Notes: generated from the sequence alone by a model not told the origin. Numbered from the stretch's first letter, positions 1 to 12,552 are shown. The stretch: DNA of 64,000 bases from Neovahlkampfia damariscottae (GCA_016618085.1 JABLTG010000043.1:52452-116451), one strand, 5' to 3'. Made by a program: numbers and translations.

Positions 1-1
1 A

Positions 2-253
2 TTTTGGGGTGTATTTTATCCATTTGATATTATCAAAACAAAAATGCAAACAGATGCCACAGAGATTGAAAAAAGAAAATACAAAGGTATTTTGGATGTC
101 TTTCAAAAAATTCATAAAGAAGATGGTATCAAAGGATTTTACAAAGGATATTTACCATCAACTGTCAGAGCAGTTTTTGTTAATGCTACTATTTTTATGT
201 TTGTAGTTGCTGCGAAAAGAGCATTAGGAGATGAAGGAGTCGCTAATCATTAG
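2..253 (+). CDS. Mitochondrial carrier family protein, C-terminal fragment
   Basis: The gene enters from the left edge, so its start and any upstream exons are missing. The frame open from base 2 carries PFDIIKTKMQ at its beginning, which matches the Px[DE]xx[KR] signature of mitochondrial carriers. It then reads a matrix-helix segment (GFYKGYLPSTVRAV) and a last hydrophobic helix (NATIFMFVVAAKRAL) before a TAG stop. This is the third repeat of a six-helix inner-membrane solute carrier. The transported substrate cannot be told from this fragment. The family assignment is secure, the subfamily is not. Confidence 0.85.
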   Translation, partial: FWGVFYPFDIIKTKMQTDATEIEKRKYKGILDVFQKIHKEDGIKGFYKGYLPSTVRAVFVNATIFMFVVAAKRALGDEGVANH

Positions 254-459
254 AATAAAATCACTCAAGTTATTTAACAACTTCATTTGATTGAGAGGAC
301 TCCTTATTGAAAACAGAATTCACACAAATCCACCCTTTTTGAATTTAAAACCTAAATTTTAATGGACAAAAACTCCGAAAAAAAACCCAAATAAGGAATT
401 ATTTTTTTTTTGTCCAATAAAAGTTCTTGACTAAAACTGAAAATCACTTTGTGCACATC

Positions 460-3400
460 ATGACAGATTTCCAAATTCCAAAAGATTTCAAGGTTCAAAA
501 AGGTGGAATGATACACCAGTCAAACAACAGTCATGTCTACTTGGGTGACTTTAATTCACAACCTTCGATTTTAAAAATATTTCCGTCTAAGTATCCTTCA
601 GAAGAAATCATCAGATTCTACCAAAAAGATTATCAAATTAACATGCTACTCTATGAAAAATATCCAAATCATTTCAGTAAACCAATAAAATTCAAAAACG
701 AAGAAAATGAACTTTACTCCATCAAGTCATCACTTGGAATTTCATTACAACAACATCAAAAAGAAACAAAAACATTCAATACTCCAGAATTTTTGAAGTT
801 AGGAATTCAAATTTGTCAAGCTCTTCATTTTATCCATGAACAAAACGTAATTCATTGTGACATCAAACCACAGAATATTATGTATGATAAAAAAAAAGAC
901 AGTTGTTCTATTATAGATTTTGAATCAAGTTTTATAGTTTCGTTAAAAAATCCAGCTGTTTCAAAAACTACAAGAGGTAACAAACATTTTTTTTCATCAG
1001 TTTTTATTTTCAAAAGGTACTTTCAGCTTCATGAGCCCTGAACAAACAGGAAGAACAACCAAGTCTATTGACAAAACAAGTGATATTTATTCATTAGGAA
1101 TCACTTTTTATTATATGCTCACTGGTGAATTACCTTTTCAAGGAGAATATAAAGATGTAATTTATGCTCATATTGCCATTCAACCACCTCTAATATCTAG
1201 TATTAGACATGATATTCCAATTGCTCTTGAATCTGTAATTCAAAAAATGATGAAAAAAAATCAAAAAGATAGGTACTACTCAGTGATGGGAATTAAGAAT
1301 GAATTAGAATTCATTTTGAACAATTTGGAAAATAAGGAAAAAATACAAAATTTCAAAGCTGGTCAATATAATTTAAATGACATTTTTTCTTTTCAAAATA
1401 AGATTTATGGAAGAGAAAAAGAGAAACAAATTTTCAAAGAAAAGATTCAAAAGATTCAAATGAATAAAACAACTGAATTGGTAATGATTTCAGGAGCATC
1501 TGGTATTGGAAAATCTGTATTTCTACTTGATTTTTTTAATTTTTGAATAGAGTCTTGTCGCTGAACTTCTTGGTGAAAACCATGAAAATCTTGTTATCTC
1601 CGGGAAATTTGACCAATTTATGCAATCACCTTTTGATGCTGTCGTTCAGTAAAATATAATTCAACTAATATTTTTCCAGAATTTTGAAAAAATATTTCCA
1701 AACTTTATCCAGTGAATCAAAAGAGAATTTGAAAATTCACAAAATGAGAATGTTAAACGCTTTGAAAGGTAGAGGGAAAATCATCACTGGATTAGTTCCT
1801 GAAAGTAAATTCATTTTAGGAGAACAAACTAATTTACAACAATTTCCAAATGAAATACAAGAGCAAAAGAGATTTATTGAAACATTAGTCGATTTTTTCA
1901 ATTATATTTCCGATAATCAATTGGTTTGTTTATTTTTTGATGATTTACAATGGTCTGATATTCCCTCTCTACAATTTATTGAAGCTTTGATTAAACAACA
2001 GAAAAGTAATATTCTGATTATTGGGGCTTACAGAGATAATGAAGTATCTTCGGTTCATCCAATGGTTGCAATTCTTGAACCAATTGTCAAAGAAAAAAAT
2101 TTCGAAACTATAAAATTGAATAATTTGGATACAATTTCCATTGAACAAATGTTAAAAGATGCTTTAAGTTCAGATAATGTGAAGACACTTTCAGATTTAG
2201 TTTTCAAAAAAACTAATGGAAATCCGTTCTTCATTCGTGAATTTGTTTTCAATCTTTATGACAAGAAATTCATCAAATTTGATTACTCAAATGAAAAATG
2301 GACATGGGATTTAGAAAAAATTTCAACAACAAAATTCAGTGATAATGTTGTTGAATTTATGATTCAAAAAATGCATGATTTTCCATCTACCACCAAAAAA
2401 ATTTTGAATATTGCATCTTGCATTGGATGTGAGTTCACATTGGACATAATAGCTATCATACAAAAAAAGTCAGAAGAAGAAATTTACAGTATTCTTGTGG
2501 ATCTAATGAAGAAAGGTTGGATATTCGAAATTGATAATCATTTTAAATTTGTTCATGATCGTTTACAACAAGCATCTTATGAAATTTTTCAAGATAAAAA
2601 ACAACTTCATCTTGAAATGGGAGAATTACTTTATAAAAAAGCTACACAAGAAAATGAATTAGAAAAACATATTTTTGATATTTCAAATCATCTGAATTCA
2701 TCTGGTGAGTATTTTAAAGATAAATTGAAGTTAATTGAGTTGAATTTACTCGCTTCTGATGCAGCTCTCTCAAGTCATGCTTTCACACATGCTTTGGAGT
2801 TTACCAAGAAAGCTCAAAGTTTATTACCAAAAAATTCTTGGGAAACTGATCATCATTTAACATTCAACGTATTATCAAAGCTTTCTTCGAATTTTTATTC
2901 AAACAGGATGATGGATGATGCTTTAATCATCCGTGAAGAATTATTTGAAAATTCAAAAACCAATATTGAAAAATTAAAGGTTGTTTCGCCTCTTATAAAA
3001 TTACATTTGATCAAATTGAATTATAAAAAAGCTACTGAATATATCTTTGCTATTTTTGATTTATATGATTTCACAAAAGAAACAACAACACTGAAAGATC
3101 CAAATGAGATTAGAAAATTCTCTGTCAAACTTTATAATGAAATTAAAGAATTTATAAAGAAAATTGAAACAACAAAAGAATTTTTAGATGCAATTCCAAA
3201 TCACTCAAATGAAGAAATGACTTTATTTTGTGAATTTAATATCAGTGCAAATAGTGCTTTTCATCATATGTGGAATTTTGAAATGTTAATTGCTTCTCGT
3301 CTTATAGGAGCATTGGCTATTATCAAATTCGGTTACAATGATTACGCAGCAGGTTTATTAAGTTCTGGGTCTTGGTTTGGTCATTGTGTATTCAAAAAAT

Positions 3401-5895
3401 CTGATTTAAAAAAAATTGGACTCTTTGCATATGATTTATTCAATCGTATCGAAAATCCAACATTAAAACTATTTGCTATGATGACGCTTGCTTACAATTT
3501 TCAATTTTGTGGAAGTGCTGAACAAGGAATGGAAATAGGACATAAAGGATATACTTTAGCTTTGAGTGTTGGTGAATATACCTATGGACCTCAATGCATC
3601 TGGGCAGAATTTGAATTCAAATTGGTTACTGGATGTAACTTTGCAAGATTATACAATCAAATTGAGTCTGCAAAGAAAATTATATATGGGGCAGGGAATA
3701 TTTTCATTGGTGATTTGATTGAATTGGCTTCTGAAAGATGTGCAGTTTTAACTGGGAGGAAAAATGAATTTTCTCCAAAGATCAAAATTCCTAATTTCGA
3801 GACTCGTGAATTAACAAGATCAATACTCTCATGTGCAAAGATTTTTGGATTGTATTTATTAAGAGATTATGATTCTGCCAAAAAGTTAGTTGACGAATTT
3901 TCATCAATCTCTGTTGAATCTATTGGACTTCCAATGCATTATGAAGTTTATTTTTATTCAATTCTTGTCTGTTATTCATTATCATCACCAATAGATTATG
4001 TAGAAGATATCAAAAAGAATTTAGATATTTTGAAAGAGCATTATGATATCAATCCTCAATACTTTTCAGCTCAATATTTTCTTGCTGATGCAATCTATCA
4101 ATCTTTAGTAAATTCAAATACTCAACAAGTGTTCAATTCATTCCTAAAAGCATTGAAATACTCAAAACACATTGATTTTCATTCTGCTTTGACTTATGAA
4201 TATTTTTCTAAATTTTGTAATCAAAATGCTGAATTTGCTGAATTTGCTGATTTCTTTGAATCAAAAGCATTTGTAAAATATAAACGAATGGAAGCTTTTT
4301 GCAAATATAAGCATCTCAGAAATATAGACTTTATGAAAACAGAAGGATCAACATCAGATTCAACGTCATTGAATCAAATTTCTTCTTCTCCGTTCAGTGG
4401 TATAACATCATATGCAAGTGGAAACTCAATTGATCTTCAAACGATTCTTAAATCATCAGAAACGATTGCAGAAGGATTGAATAAAGAAAAACTGTTAAAA
4501 AAATTAAATCAAGTGATTGTTCAAAATGCAGGTGCTGAAAAGGGTTACATCATTTTAAAAGAGAACAATAAATTCATTATTAAAAGTGAATTTTCAAAAA
4601 AGAAAGAAAATGAAAATTTAGAAATCAAAGAACAAACAAATTTGTTATCCATCAAAATCTTCAATACTTGTCTAAACCAAAAAGACACAATCATTTTAAA
4701 AAATGGAAAAGAAGAATTACCAAATGATGAATATGTTCAAGAAAACAATATTAAATCTGTTATCTGTGCACCAATCAAAAGAGGTGGTAATATTTTAGGT
4801 ATTTTATATTTGGAAAATAATTCAATGGAAGGAACATTCACACAAAGTAGAAAATTCATTTTTACACATATTCTTTCTCAAGTAGCTATTGCAATTGAAA
4901 ATATTACTTTGTTTGAAGATGTCAAAACAATCAACACAGCCTATGCGAGATTCCTTCCATCTGAATTCTTAAATCAATTATCAAAAAAAGACGTTCGAAA
5001 TATCCAACCTTCTGATTCAGTTGAAAAGAAAATGACCATTTTATTTTCCGACATTAGAAATTTCACTTCAATCACAGAAAAAATGAATGCAAAAGAGTCA
5101 TTTGAATTCGTCAATGAAATTTTAAGTAAATTGGCTCCTTCAATTTCTTCAAATAATGGGTTTGTTGACAAATTCATTGGTGATTGTGTGATGGCTATTT
5201 TCCCTATTTCTCCTTTAGATGGTGTGAAAGCAGGAATTCAAATGTTAAAGTCATTAGAAGAATTAAATAAAACCAAAGATACCCATATTAATATTGGAGT
5301 TGGATTAGCTTTTGGGAATGTCATGCTGGGTACATTGGGATTTGAACAACGTTTAGATGCAACTGTAATATCAAATATTGTCAACACAGCATCAAGAATG
5401 GAATCTCTCACCAAAACATTCGGAGTGAATATAATCATCACAGAAGAAGTGTTTGAAGAAATAAAAAATGATTCTGAGTTTATTTGTAATTTATTAGGTA
5501 GATTTTATTTAAAAGGACAGGAAAATGCAAAAAAATTGTTTGAAGTTGCACTTAAACTTGATAAATACACATCAAAAGATGCTGAATTTCAACTTGGTGT
5601 GAAGTTCTTTTCACAAAAAAAATTCATCGAAGCTTTGAAAATATTTGAAGGATTGAAAAATGAAAAGAAAGTTTGTGAGTATTATATTAATGTTTGTGAA
5701 TTATATGAGCACAGTAGTTTACCTGAAGGTTGGAATGGTGAAATTAAATTATCAAAAGATGGAGATCCTGAATTATTCACTTCAGAAGAAATCTTCAAAA
5801 AGAAGGAGAAAATATTAATTCAACAATTGATGAGAAATCCAGAAAAATTTGCATTCATATTGGAAGAAGCAAAAAAATTTGATCAAAAAGAATAA
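460..5895 (+). CDS. Protein kinase - AAA ATPase - GAF - adenylate cyclase multidomain protein (4 exons)
   Basis: Exons 460-976, 1017-1516, 1551-1648 and 1680-5895 join in frame to 1776 residues. The introns are 40, 34 and 31 nt, all GT...AG. Residues ~10-270 are a Ser/Thr kinase domain with ILKIF (lysine), HCDIKPQN (HRD variant) and SIIDFES, where DFG reads DFE. Next is a predicted-ATPase module with Walker A GASGIGKS (~residue 345) and Walker B-like CLFFDDLQW. A long helical region follows, then a GAF domain (~1288-1452) and a class III nucleotide cyclase domain (~1489-1632) with FSDIRNF, DKFIGD and NTASRME. The order kinase-AAA-GAF-cyclase resembles bacterial and amoebal signalling ATPases. 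It probably makes cAMP in response to a ligand bound by GAF or to nucleotide state. The start was taken at the ATG at 460 because the frame upstream holds only TTG. Confidence 0.85.
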
Positions 5896-6414
5896 ATTTT
5901 TTTGAGAGTTTGTTGATGAAAAATTATCGATTTAGTGTGTGGCGGGAAGTTGTTAATAAATAAATTTATTTACAAAAAGGCGGAAATTCAAAACTTGACG
6001 GTTTCTCTTCCTACTTCGCCCTAAGCAATTTAAAAACTCCAATCTAATTGAAGCATTCAATTTATTACTTTAATTTACAATTTCCATTTTACCAATTAAA
6101 ACATAACAAAAAGGAATAAGATAAAAAACTGGTAATATGGTAAGGTGGTTTCTGAAATTTTATAAAATTTTAAAAAAATGGTCAATTTTACAGGAAAGGA
6201 TTTTAAGAGCTGACCTACCTACCAGATAACCAGAAAATAAAGATTGGTAATTAAATATCAACAACAACTATTGGGGTATCATTGGCAACTGAATGCCAAC
6301 AACAAAATTTTTCGGAAAATTAATGTCCAACAGAAACGAAGGAAAATTGAAACTCGAGTTTGAAAAAATAACCAATCAAATTATTTTTTTTTAACTTTCA
6401 AACAAAGAAAATAA
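5896..6414. other. Intergenic region, no gene seen
   Basis: 519 bases between two convergent genes (kinase-cyclase on plus, Crinkler-like on minus). The sequence is AT-rich with slightly more GC than the flanks. I see no open frame, tRNA, repeat or obvious terminator structure. Confidence 0.5.
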
Positions 6415-8604
6415 TTATTTTTTTTTATCACTTTTGTAATAATATTCCTTGAAAAATTCAAATATTTTTGAAAAAGTCTTTGTCCAATATTCTCTATTTA
6501 CAAACATACTTTCCTTTTTTACAATTTCTATTTTTTTTATTGACATTGTTGAGTTGGTAATGAAAATGAAATAATTATTTTTAAGTTTGCATGGACTATT
6601 GTTTGCTTTTATTTGTTCTTGTTCAAAAGAATCACCGGACTTTCCACTTAAAGATACTTGTCCATCAATAGTGGTTTTGAGTTTGCATTGAATTCTAAAT
6701 AAACTTGAATCATGAGGAAAAATAATTAAAGAGTCTTGTAAGTCTTTTTTCCCAATATAAAGGGCAATAAAATCATTAGATATGTCAGAAGTATCAATGG
6801 ATCTCCTCAAGACAACTTTGGTGAGATCTTTCACTTCTGAAGTTTGACAAAATTCGATTTCCATTTCAGATTTAAAAGTTAATTTTCTTTTTTTTAATAA
6901 ATTATTCATATACATTCCTTTGAAAAATTGTTCAAATGAACTTGATTCTATTTTACATTTTTGATAAAGAAATGATTTAAATGAATAAAAATATAATGGA
7001 AATTGTTCAAAATCACTTGGTTGAATATTTCCTTTAATTGATTTTGATATCATATTTTTAAAATCATTCCATTTTGATCCCATTCTATCTAATATTATTT
7101 CAAAAAAAATTAAAGGAATAAAAATAGATTTGTTTTTAAGTTCAAATAAACACCCTTGTTCAACTAATGACTTTATCATTTTTTTTATTCCATATGAACT
7201 ATAGTCATCAATTTTCCATTGTTCTAAAACTCCAAGAAGTATAAAATATTCATATTTATCATATTGATGTAATTTATAAATTGATTTTGTTGTTTCTATC
7301 ATATTTTCATGAACTTTATCAATAGAATCATATTGAATTAATGTCATTGCTAAATATTGTAATAATCTAAACACTCCTCCCAATGATGATATATAATTTT
7401 TCCATGATTGTAAATTAAAATCAATTTTTTTATTTTTGATATAATCAGAAATTATTTTAACAATAGTTTTATAATCAAGATTATCTCCAATTTCTAAATG
7501 AATTGAATTTAATCGATAAGATGTTGATGGTAAAACTAATTCTATTGGAGTATCTGAAGTGCCACTAACAATTGGAATAATAAATGTATTATGATCCATT
7601 TCAGATAAAACTAAATCCATTAACTTTTTGGTGTATTTATAAATAATAGTTTTATGTTTTTTATCAGATAATGTAGGATTATTTAAAAATTCCTGATATA
7701 AATCATCATCTAATGCAACATTTTGAATTTCATCAACTCTCCATAAAATTGTTAATTCATCATCTTGATTTAAATTTAAATCTTTTTTAATTTTCAACAT
7801 TATTTCACTTGGTTCCATATCTTTATCAAAAAAAGGTTTAATATCTTTAACATTAATAAAATCACGCATTTCTTTTTTCCATAATTGAGATAATAAACAA
7901 CAAGATAAATGAAAATCAACAGTTTCATTTGACTTAATTTGATTTCCATTACTTTCTTTAATGAATATTTCGATAAAATGATTTCCTAAAATTCTTTTTT
8001 TAAAATTTGAAAATATTTCCTTGGATTCTTTTTCAATTTCTTTTGATTGAAAACTTTTTAAAATTTCTTTTATTGTAACAATACAAAAATTTTCATTTTT
8101 TAAAACATAATTTTTGAGAATATTCCAAATTTCAAAACTAAAACGACTTTTTCCAATTCCACTTCCACCAATAATTGAATTAACTTTCCATTGTTGATGT
8201 AATTTAATTTTCTTTGAAAATAAAATAAAATTTGATAAAATAGATTTCATAATTTTCTCTTCACTTTCTTTTCTTTGAACATAATCAAAAATAAAACCTT
8301 CAGAAGCATATATTGACTTGTTTTCAATTTTTTTTTTTTTGAATTCTTCCAAATTTATTTCTTCTCTTTTTCTTTTGACTCCACGATTTTCCTATTTTTT
8401 TTTAAATAAAAGCTTCTTTACCTTAATTTTGGAAAAACTGTTGAAATAACGAATTCCATCAAATCCAAAATACTTTTCTAAATCTTCTTTTGTTAAGTCC
8501 AAAATTTGTTGAGCTGAATAATTTTTAAATTTTTCTTTGTCTTCTTCATCAATTTCGTTCAAAAGTTTTGTTTTAAGCTCTTCCTCTGTTTCTTCTGTCT
8601 CCAT
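6415..8604 (-). CDS. Crinkler (CRN)-like P-loop NTPase (2 exons)
   Basis: Exon 1 is 8604-8422 and exon 2 is 8391-6415, separated by a 30-nt GT...AG intron at 8392-8421. The join gives 719 residues. Near the N-terminus is a SAM-like helical stretch (YSAQQILDLTKEDLEKYFG). It is followed by a basic KRKRE run and then a P-loop module with Walker A GGSGIGKSR (~residue 138), a Walker B-like ILWRVDEIQ (~279) and a conserved-looking SGTSDTP. This order (short N-terminal domain, basic run, large P-loop ATPase with DE) is that of CRN-type proteins found in protists and fungi. The ATG at 8604 is the first methionine of the frame, and the frame is open further upstream without ATG. It lies directly beside the viral element. 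The family call is an inference from motifs and layout. Confidence 0.55.
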
Positions 8605-8698
8605 TTTGTCTTTTTGAGGCTTTTCTATTTTTTTATCCGAAGAATTTTGAAGTCCGTATTGATCTCGGATTTTAATTGATTTGAAAAAAACAATAAAT

Positions 8699-8705
8699 TG
8701 ATTGG
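8699..8705 (+). promoter_or_regulatory. TGATTGG (CCAAT-type box) upstream of Crinkler-like gene
   Basis: A TGATTGG heptamer lies 95-101 bases upstream of the minus-strand start at 8604. Similar boxes occur before most host genes in the window. It marks the last host-type promoter before the viral element. Confidence 0.4.
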
Positions 8706-8821
8706 TTAAATTTACAACATTGAAAAAAAATTTATAATGAAACACTGACAAAATATAAAATGGAAAATACTTAAAGATTTAAAAATATAATAGTACATAA
8801 TAAAAAGAACAAAAAAGAATA

Positions 8822-9326
8822 ATGGTTATTGATTTTTCAAAAGCAAAAATTTATAAAATAGTTTGTAATACAACAAAATTGGTATATGTGGGAGCAACAT
8901 GTGAGCCTAGATTATCTCAAAGATTATCAAAACATTTATCTAATTTTAAATGTTTCAAAAACAGAAAATATCATGTCACAAGTTTCAAAGTTCTTGAAAA
9001 TAATAATTATTCAATAATTTTACTTGAAAGTGTTCCACAATGCACAAATAAAGATCAATTAAAACAATACGAACGTAAATGGATTGAACAAATAGATTGC
9101 ATAAATAAGTGTGTCGAAGGTCACACATCTAAAGAATATCGAGAAAATAATAAAGAAAAATATAAACAATTATCAAAACAATATTATCAAAAAAAACAAT
9201 GATAAAATTAAAGAATATCAAAAACAAAAATATAACTGCTTATGTGGAGGAAAATATGTAAATAGTCATAAAGCAGAGCATAAAAGAACAAAAAAACATC
9301 AACAATTTATTAATCAAAATGATTAG
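8822..9326 (+). pseudogene. GIY-YIG endonuclease with C-terminal zinc-finger-like tail, frameshifted
   Basis: The N-terminal part reads KIYKIVC...VYVGAT, the GIY-YIG pair (KIY and YVG), followed by an Arg-rich helix, a glutamate in LLESVPQ and KWIEQI. The first frame stops at 9202. The neighbouring frame (to TAG at 9326) continues the same protein with a C-x-C...H-x4-H tail (CLCGGKY...HKAEHKRTKKH). The break sits in a run of eight A at 9189-9196. One fewer A would restore the frame. The family makes sequence-specific or structure-specific DNA nicks and is common in selfish elements and large DNA viruses of protists. The tail resembles the small protein encoded at 12608-12833. Confidence 0.75.
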
Positions 9327-9382
9327 CAATATTATTTATATTATTTAACTAAAATAATATTAATTTTTATTATAAATTTATA

Positions 9383-10321
9383 ATGTCAAAATTGTCTGAA
9401 AATATCAGAAAAAGATTAAATATAAATGAAAAAGAGTTAAAACATGTTTGAGATTTAATGGAACAACCAAAAAAAGACAAGTCAATGAATACTCCACATC
9501 ATATAGCAAATGAAAGAGATTCAATTCATCAGTTAGATTTATTATTTCTTCCACACGATAACAAGCAAAAATATATATTAACAGTAATTGATGTATTTTC
9601 AAGACACGCAGATGCTGAACCAGTCTTAACTAAAACACTGAATAAAATAGTAGAAGCATTAAAAAAGATATATCAAAGAAATTATTTGAATATTCCAAAA
9701 CACTTTTTGCAAGTTGATAGTGACTCAGAATTTAAAGGTGTATTTAATAAATTTGCAAAAGATAATAAAATTGGAATTCGTCGCTCATTGCCTAACTGTC
9801 ATAGAACACAAGCAGTAGTTGAAAGTTTTAACAGTATTCTTGGTAAAATTATATTCGAGTTACAAACCATTGAAGAATTAAAAACTAAACAAACCAATAG
9901 AAAATGGACAGCAAATTTACCTCTAATTGTTGAAGAATACAACAAACAAATTGAGGAAAAGAAACCAAGAAAACCAGAAAAAAAACTAGCAAAATGTCAA
10001 GGAGTTGCTTGTAAATTATTAGAAACTGGTGATAAAGTAAGAGTTGCTTTGGATTTTCCAATAGATCTAGCAACTGGAAAAAAACTTGATACAAAATTTA
10101 GAAAAACAGATATTAGATGGAGTGAAGAACTCCACGAAATTGAAAATATAATATTAGCACCAAATCAGCCACCATTATATCAATTAAAAGGAATTCCAGC
10201 AAATTATACAAAAAATCAATTAAGAAAGGTAGAAACACCAAAAGTCGAACGAAAGATGGTCAAAAATATATTGGTTCAACAATTGTTAAAACAAGAAAAA
10301 AAAATATATAGATTTTTTTAA
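9383..10321 (+). pseudogene. Retroviral-type (rve) integrase, one in-frame TGA
   Basis: A DDE integrase core is clear: HQLDLLFL (first Asp), LQVDSDSEF (second Asp) and AVVESFNSILG (Glu). A C-terminal SH3/chromo-like segment follows with GDKVRVAL and RWSEELHEI. The frame can be entered at the ATG at 9383, but an in-frame TGA at 9449-9451 cuts it after 22 codons. An internal ATG at 9458 gives an intact 287-residue product that keeps all three catalytic acids. The second acidic motif is D-S-D-S-E rather than the usual D-x-G-x-E. In Polintons this enzyme inserts the element into the host chromosome. I cannot tell whether the 9458 start is functional or a remnant. Confidence 0.8.
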
Positions 10322-10343
10322 ATATAAAAACTACTTAAAAAAA
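10321..10343 (+). repeat. 23-nt direct repeat, copy 1
   Basis: The 23 bases directly after the integrase stop are identical to 12553-12575, which directly follow the FNIP gene. Both copies are followed within 3-11 bases by TTAATATATAG and then a start codon, so the pair looks like a shared terminator/promoter spacer. Confidence 0.7.
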
Positions 10344-10353
10344 TATCTCAATA

Positions 10354-10364
10354 TTAATATATAG
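10354..10364 (+). promoter_or_regulatory. TTAATATATAG motif, element promoter, before helicase
   Basis: TTAATATATAG ends three bases before the helicase ATG at 10368. The same or nearly the same motif precedes other element genes at 12578, 13420 (minus strand) and 19283. It is not seen before host genes. Confidence 0.55.
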
Positions 10365-10367
10365 AAA

Positions 10368-12039
10368 ATGTTATTAAAAGATATTAAATTTGTTAAAGAA
10401 GATTTATTGAGTTATGAAGAATTAAAAAAAGTCATTACAGAAAAAATTATATTTAATAAAACAAAAATAATATCCACAAAATTGAATAAAACATTAATAA
10501 TTCAAGGAAATGAATTTTATTTGTATGACAGAAAATTAAAGTTGTATAAAAAGCAAACGTATAAAGATAAGGAACAATGCAATAACGGAGTAATTTATAT
10601 TGTATCTTTGTTGATAAAAGAATCTTATGAAAATTTAGAACAAGTTTCTAAAGACAATCTGGAAACTTATAAAAAAGGTTTTGAAGCGATTTTCCAAAAT
10701 GGAAGTATTTTAAAGTATTTTCCTCAATTGAAGGTTGAATTAACAAATAGAAAGAATTTTGATAAACAGTATATAAATGAAATTCACTTTTTGAATGGAT
10801 ATTTTGATTTAAAAAACGGAGAATTTAAAGAAAGAGAAGAATATTGCAGAATTACAGATTGTATTAACAGAAATTACAAAAAACCAAAAAAAGATTCAAT
10901 GAAAAAAGTGAAAGAATTAATGAGTATAATATATCCAAATGAAGATGATAAAAATTATTTAATGATGACTATAGCAACAGCATTATGTGGAATTGCAACA
11001 ATGGATCAGTCAATTTTGTTTCTTTTGGGTAAAGGATCATCAAGAAAATCAACTGTAATGAAAATGTTAAAAAATTCAATTGGAATGTATTTTGTAGAAT
11101 TAAAATCTGATACTTTTGTGATGGGAAATTAAAAAGCTAACAAAATATTAAATACCTTATTAGAAAAACCACACGCAAGGCTAATATGGGTGAATGAGTT
11201 AGCAGATAAAAAAATTGATAATTTATTATTTAAATCTGTATGTGAAGGAACAGCACAAACCACAAGATTATTTCAAGATGGAATTATAGAAATCCAAATG
11301 AATTCTTTAATTATGATTACAGCAAATACATTTCCAAGCATTAAAATAGATTCTGGAGTTATTCACCATATTAAATCACATACTCATATGTCAGAATTTG
11401 TTGATGAAGAAAATAAAATGGACAAAGAAAATAATATTTATTTGAAAGACAAATATTTAGAAGAAAAAATGAGAGATATTGAGATGTCAAATGCATTTTT
11501 AAAATATATTGCAAATTATGCAAAGAAATATTACAAAGGAATAAGATATGAAGCAACACAAAATTTTAAAGATACAAAAGAATGTATTACAAGTCCAAAT
11601 GATAATTCAAGATTATATTGATGTAAATTTAATTATTACAGAAGATGAAAAAGCTAGAATTGGAAGGGATGAAATGATACAAAATTTTAAATTTACAAAT
11701 CCAAAATCATTGATTACTTGTATGCAATTAATTAACAGTTTAAAAGATAAGAGTATTAGATATGAAGGAACATTCAGATACAAAAAATTAAAAGGTTGTT
11801 ATCTTGGTGTTAAATTTAGTGATAACAATGAATCAGATTCAGAAAGTGATAATGAAGATAAACCAAATTATAAAACCAAATATGATAATTTATTAATTAA
11901 ATATTAAGAACTTGAAAGAAAATACACCCAATTAAAAATTAAACCAAAAATTATTAAAGATATCCAACAAGAAAGCAAAAAGAAAATCAAAAAAGATGAA
12001 AAAGAAGATGAAGAACCATTAATTGTTAATTTTTTGTAA
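10368..12039 (+). pseudogene. D5-like superfamily 3 helicase, broken by two TAA and one frameshift
   Basis: The frame from 10368 has a D5_N-like region and then a degraded P-loop, LLGKGSSRKST. Downstream are ARLIWVNELADK (Walker B-like), LIMITANTFPSI (sensor/motif C) and a GVIHHIKSHTH segment where relatives usually have an arginine finger. An in-frame TAA interrupts it at 11130-11132. A frameshift near 11600 moves coding to the next frame. A second in-frame TAA at 11905-11907 lies in a Glu/Lys-rich coiled-coil tail that ends at 12037-12039. In the P-loop the Gly before Lys is Arg (AGA). That would abolish nucleotide binding in a standard GxxxxGKS loop. Family role: replication initiation helicase. 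I see no clear primase domain. Confidence 0.75.
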
Positions 12040-12098
12040 CTTAATTTTTTAAATATAAAGAATATATAAAAAATTAAAATATATAGTTATAATATATA

Positions 12099-12552
12099 AT
12101 GGAAAAAAAATCAAAACGGATTTAAATTTGCTGAAGAAAATGAAGAAAATAATCTCACTGAAGAAGAATGAGAAGAAGCACAAATTGCACTTAATTCTTA
12201 CAAATTGAAAGCAAAACCTATAGGATGTTATTCTTTTGTTAAAAATGAGGATGGTTTCTGTTTTGTTCCTGACAAACTTTTAACGCATTAACTCATTTAG
12301 AGTTTGGTAGATGTTTCAATCATTCAATAGATAAATTACCAAATTCATTAAAATATTTAGAATTAGGAAAAAATTTTAATCACCCAATAAATAAGTTACC
12401 TAAATCATTAGAATGTTTAATTGTAAATGTAAATTATAAAAAATCTGTGAATTTACCTAAATCAGTGAAAATAAAAAAATTGGAATTGGATTGAAGATAC
12501 TGTAAAAATGGAACTCTATCAAAATGGTATCTTAATTGATAAAAAATATTAA
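12099..12552 (+). pseudogene. FNIP/leucine-rich repeat protein, multiply frameshifted
   Basis: At least three reading-frame changes and one in-frame TGA (12169-12171) are needed to follow this gene. The middle part gives tandem FNIP-type units, NHSIDKLPNSLKYLELG and NHPINKLPKSLECLIV. The N-terminal third is an acidic helix (FAEENEENNL) and a YKLKAKPIGCYSF stretch. One break is a run of eight A right after ATGG at 12103-12110. Another is near 12275-12290 and a third near 12475. FNIP repeats are common in Dictyostelium and in giant viruses of amoebae, where they are thought to mediate protein binding. The role here is unknown. Confidence 0.6.
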
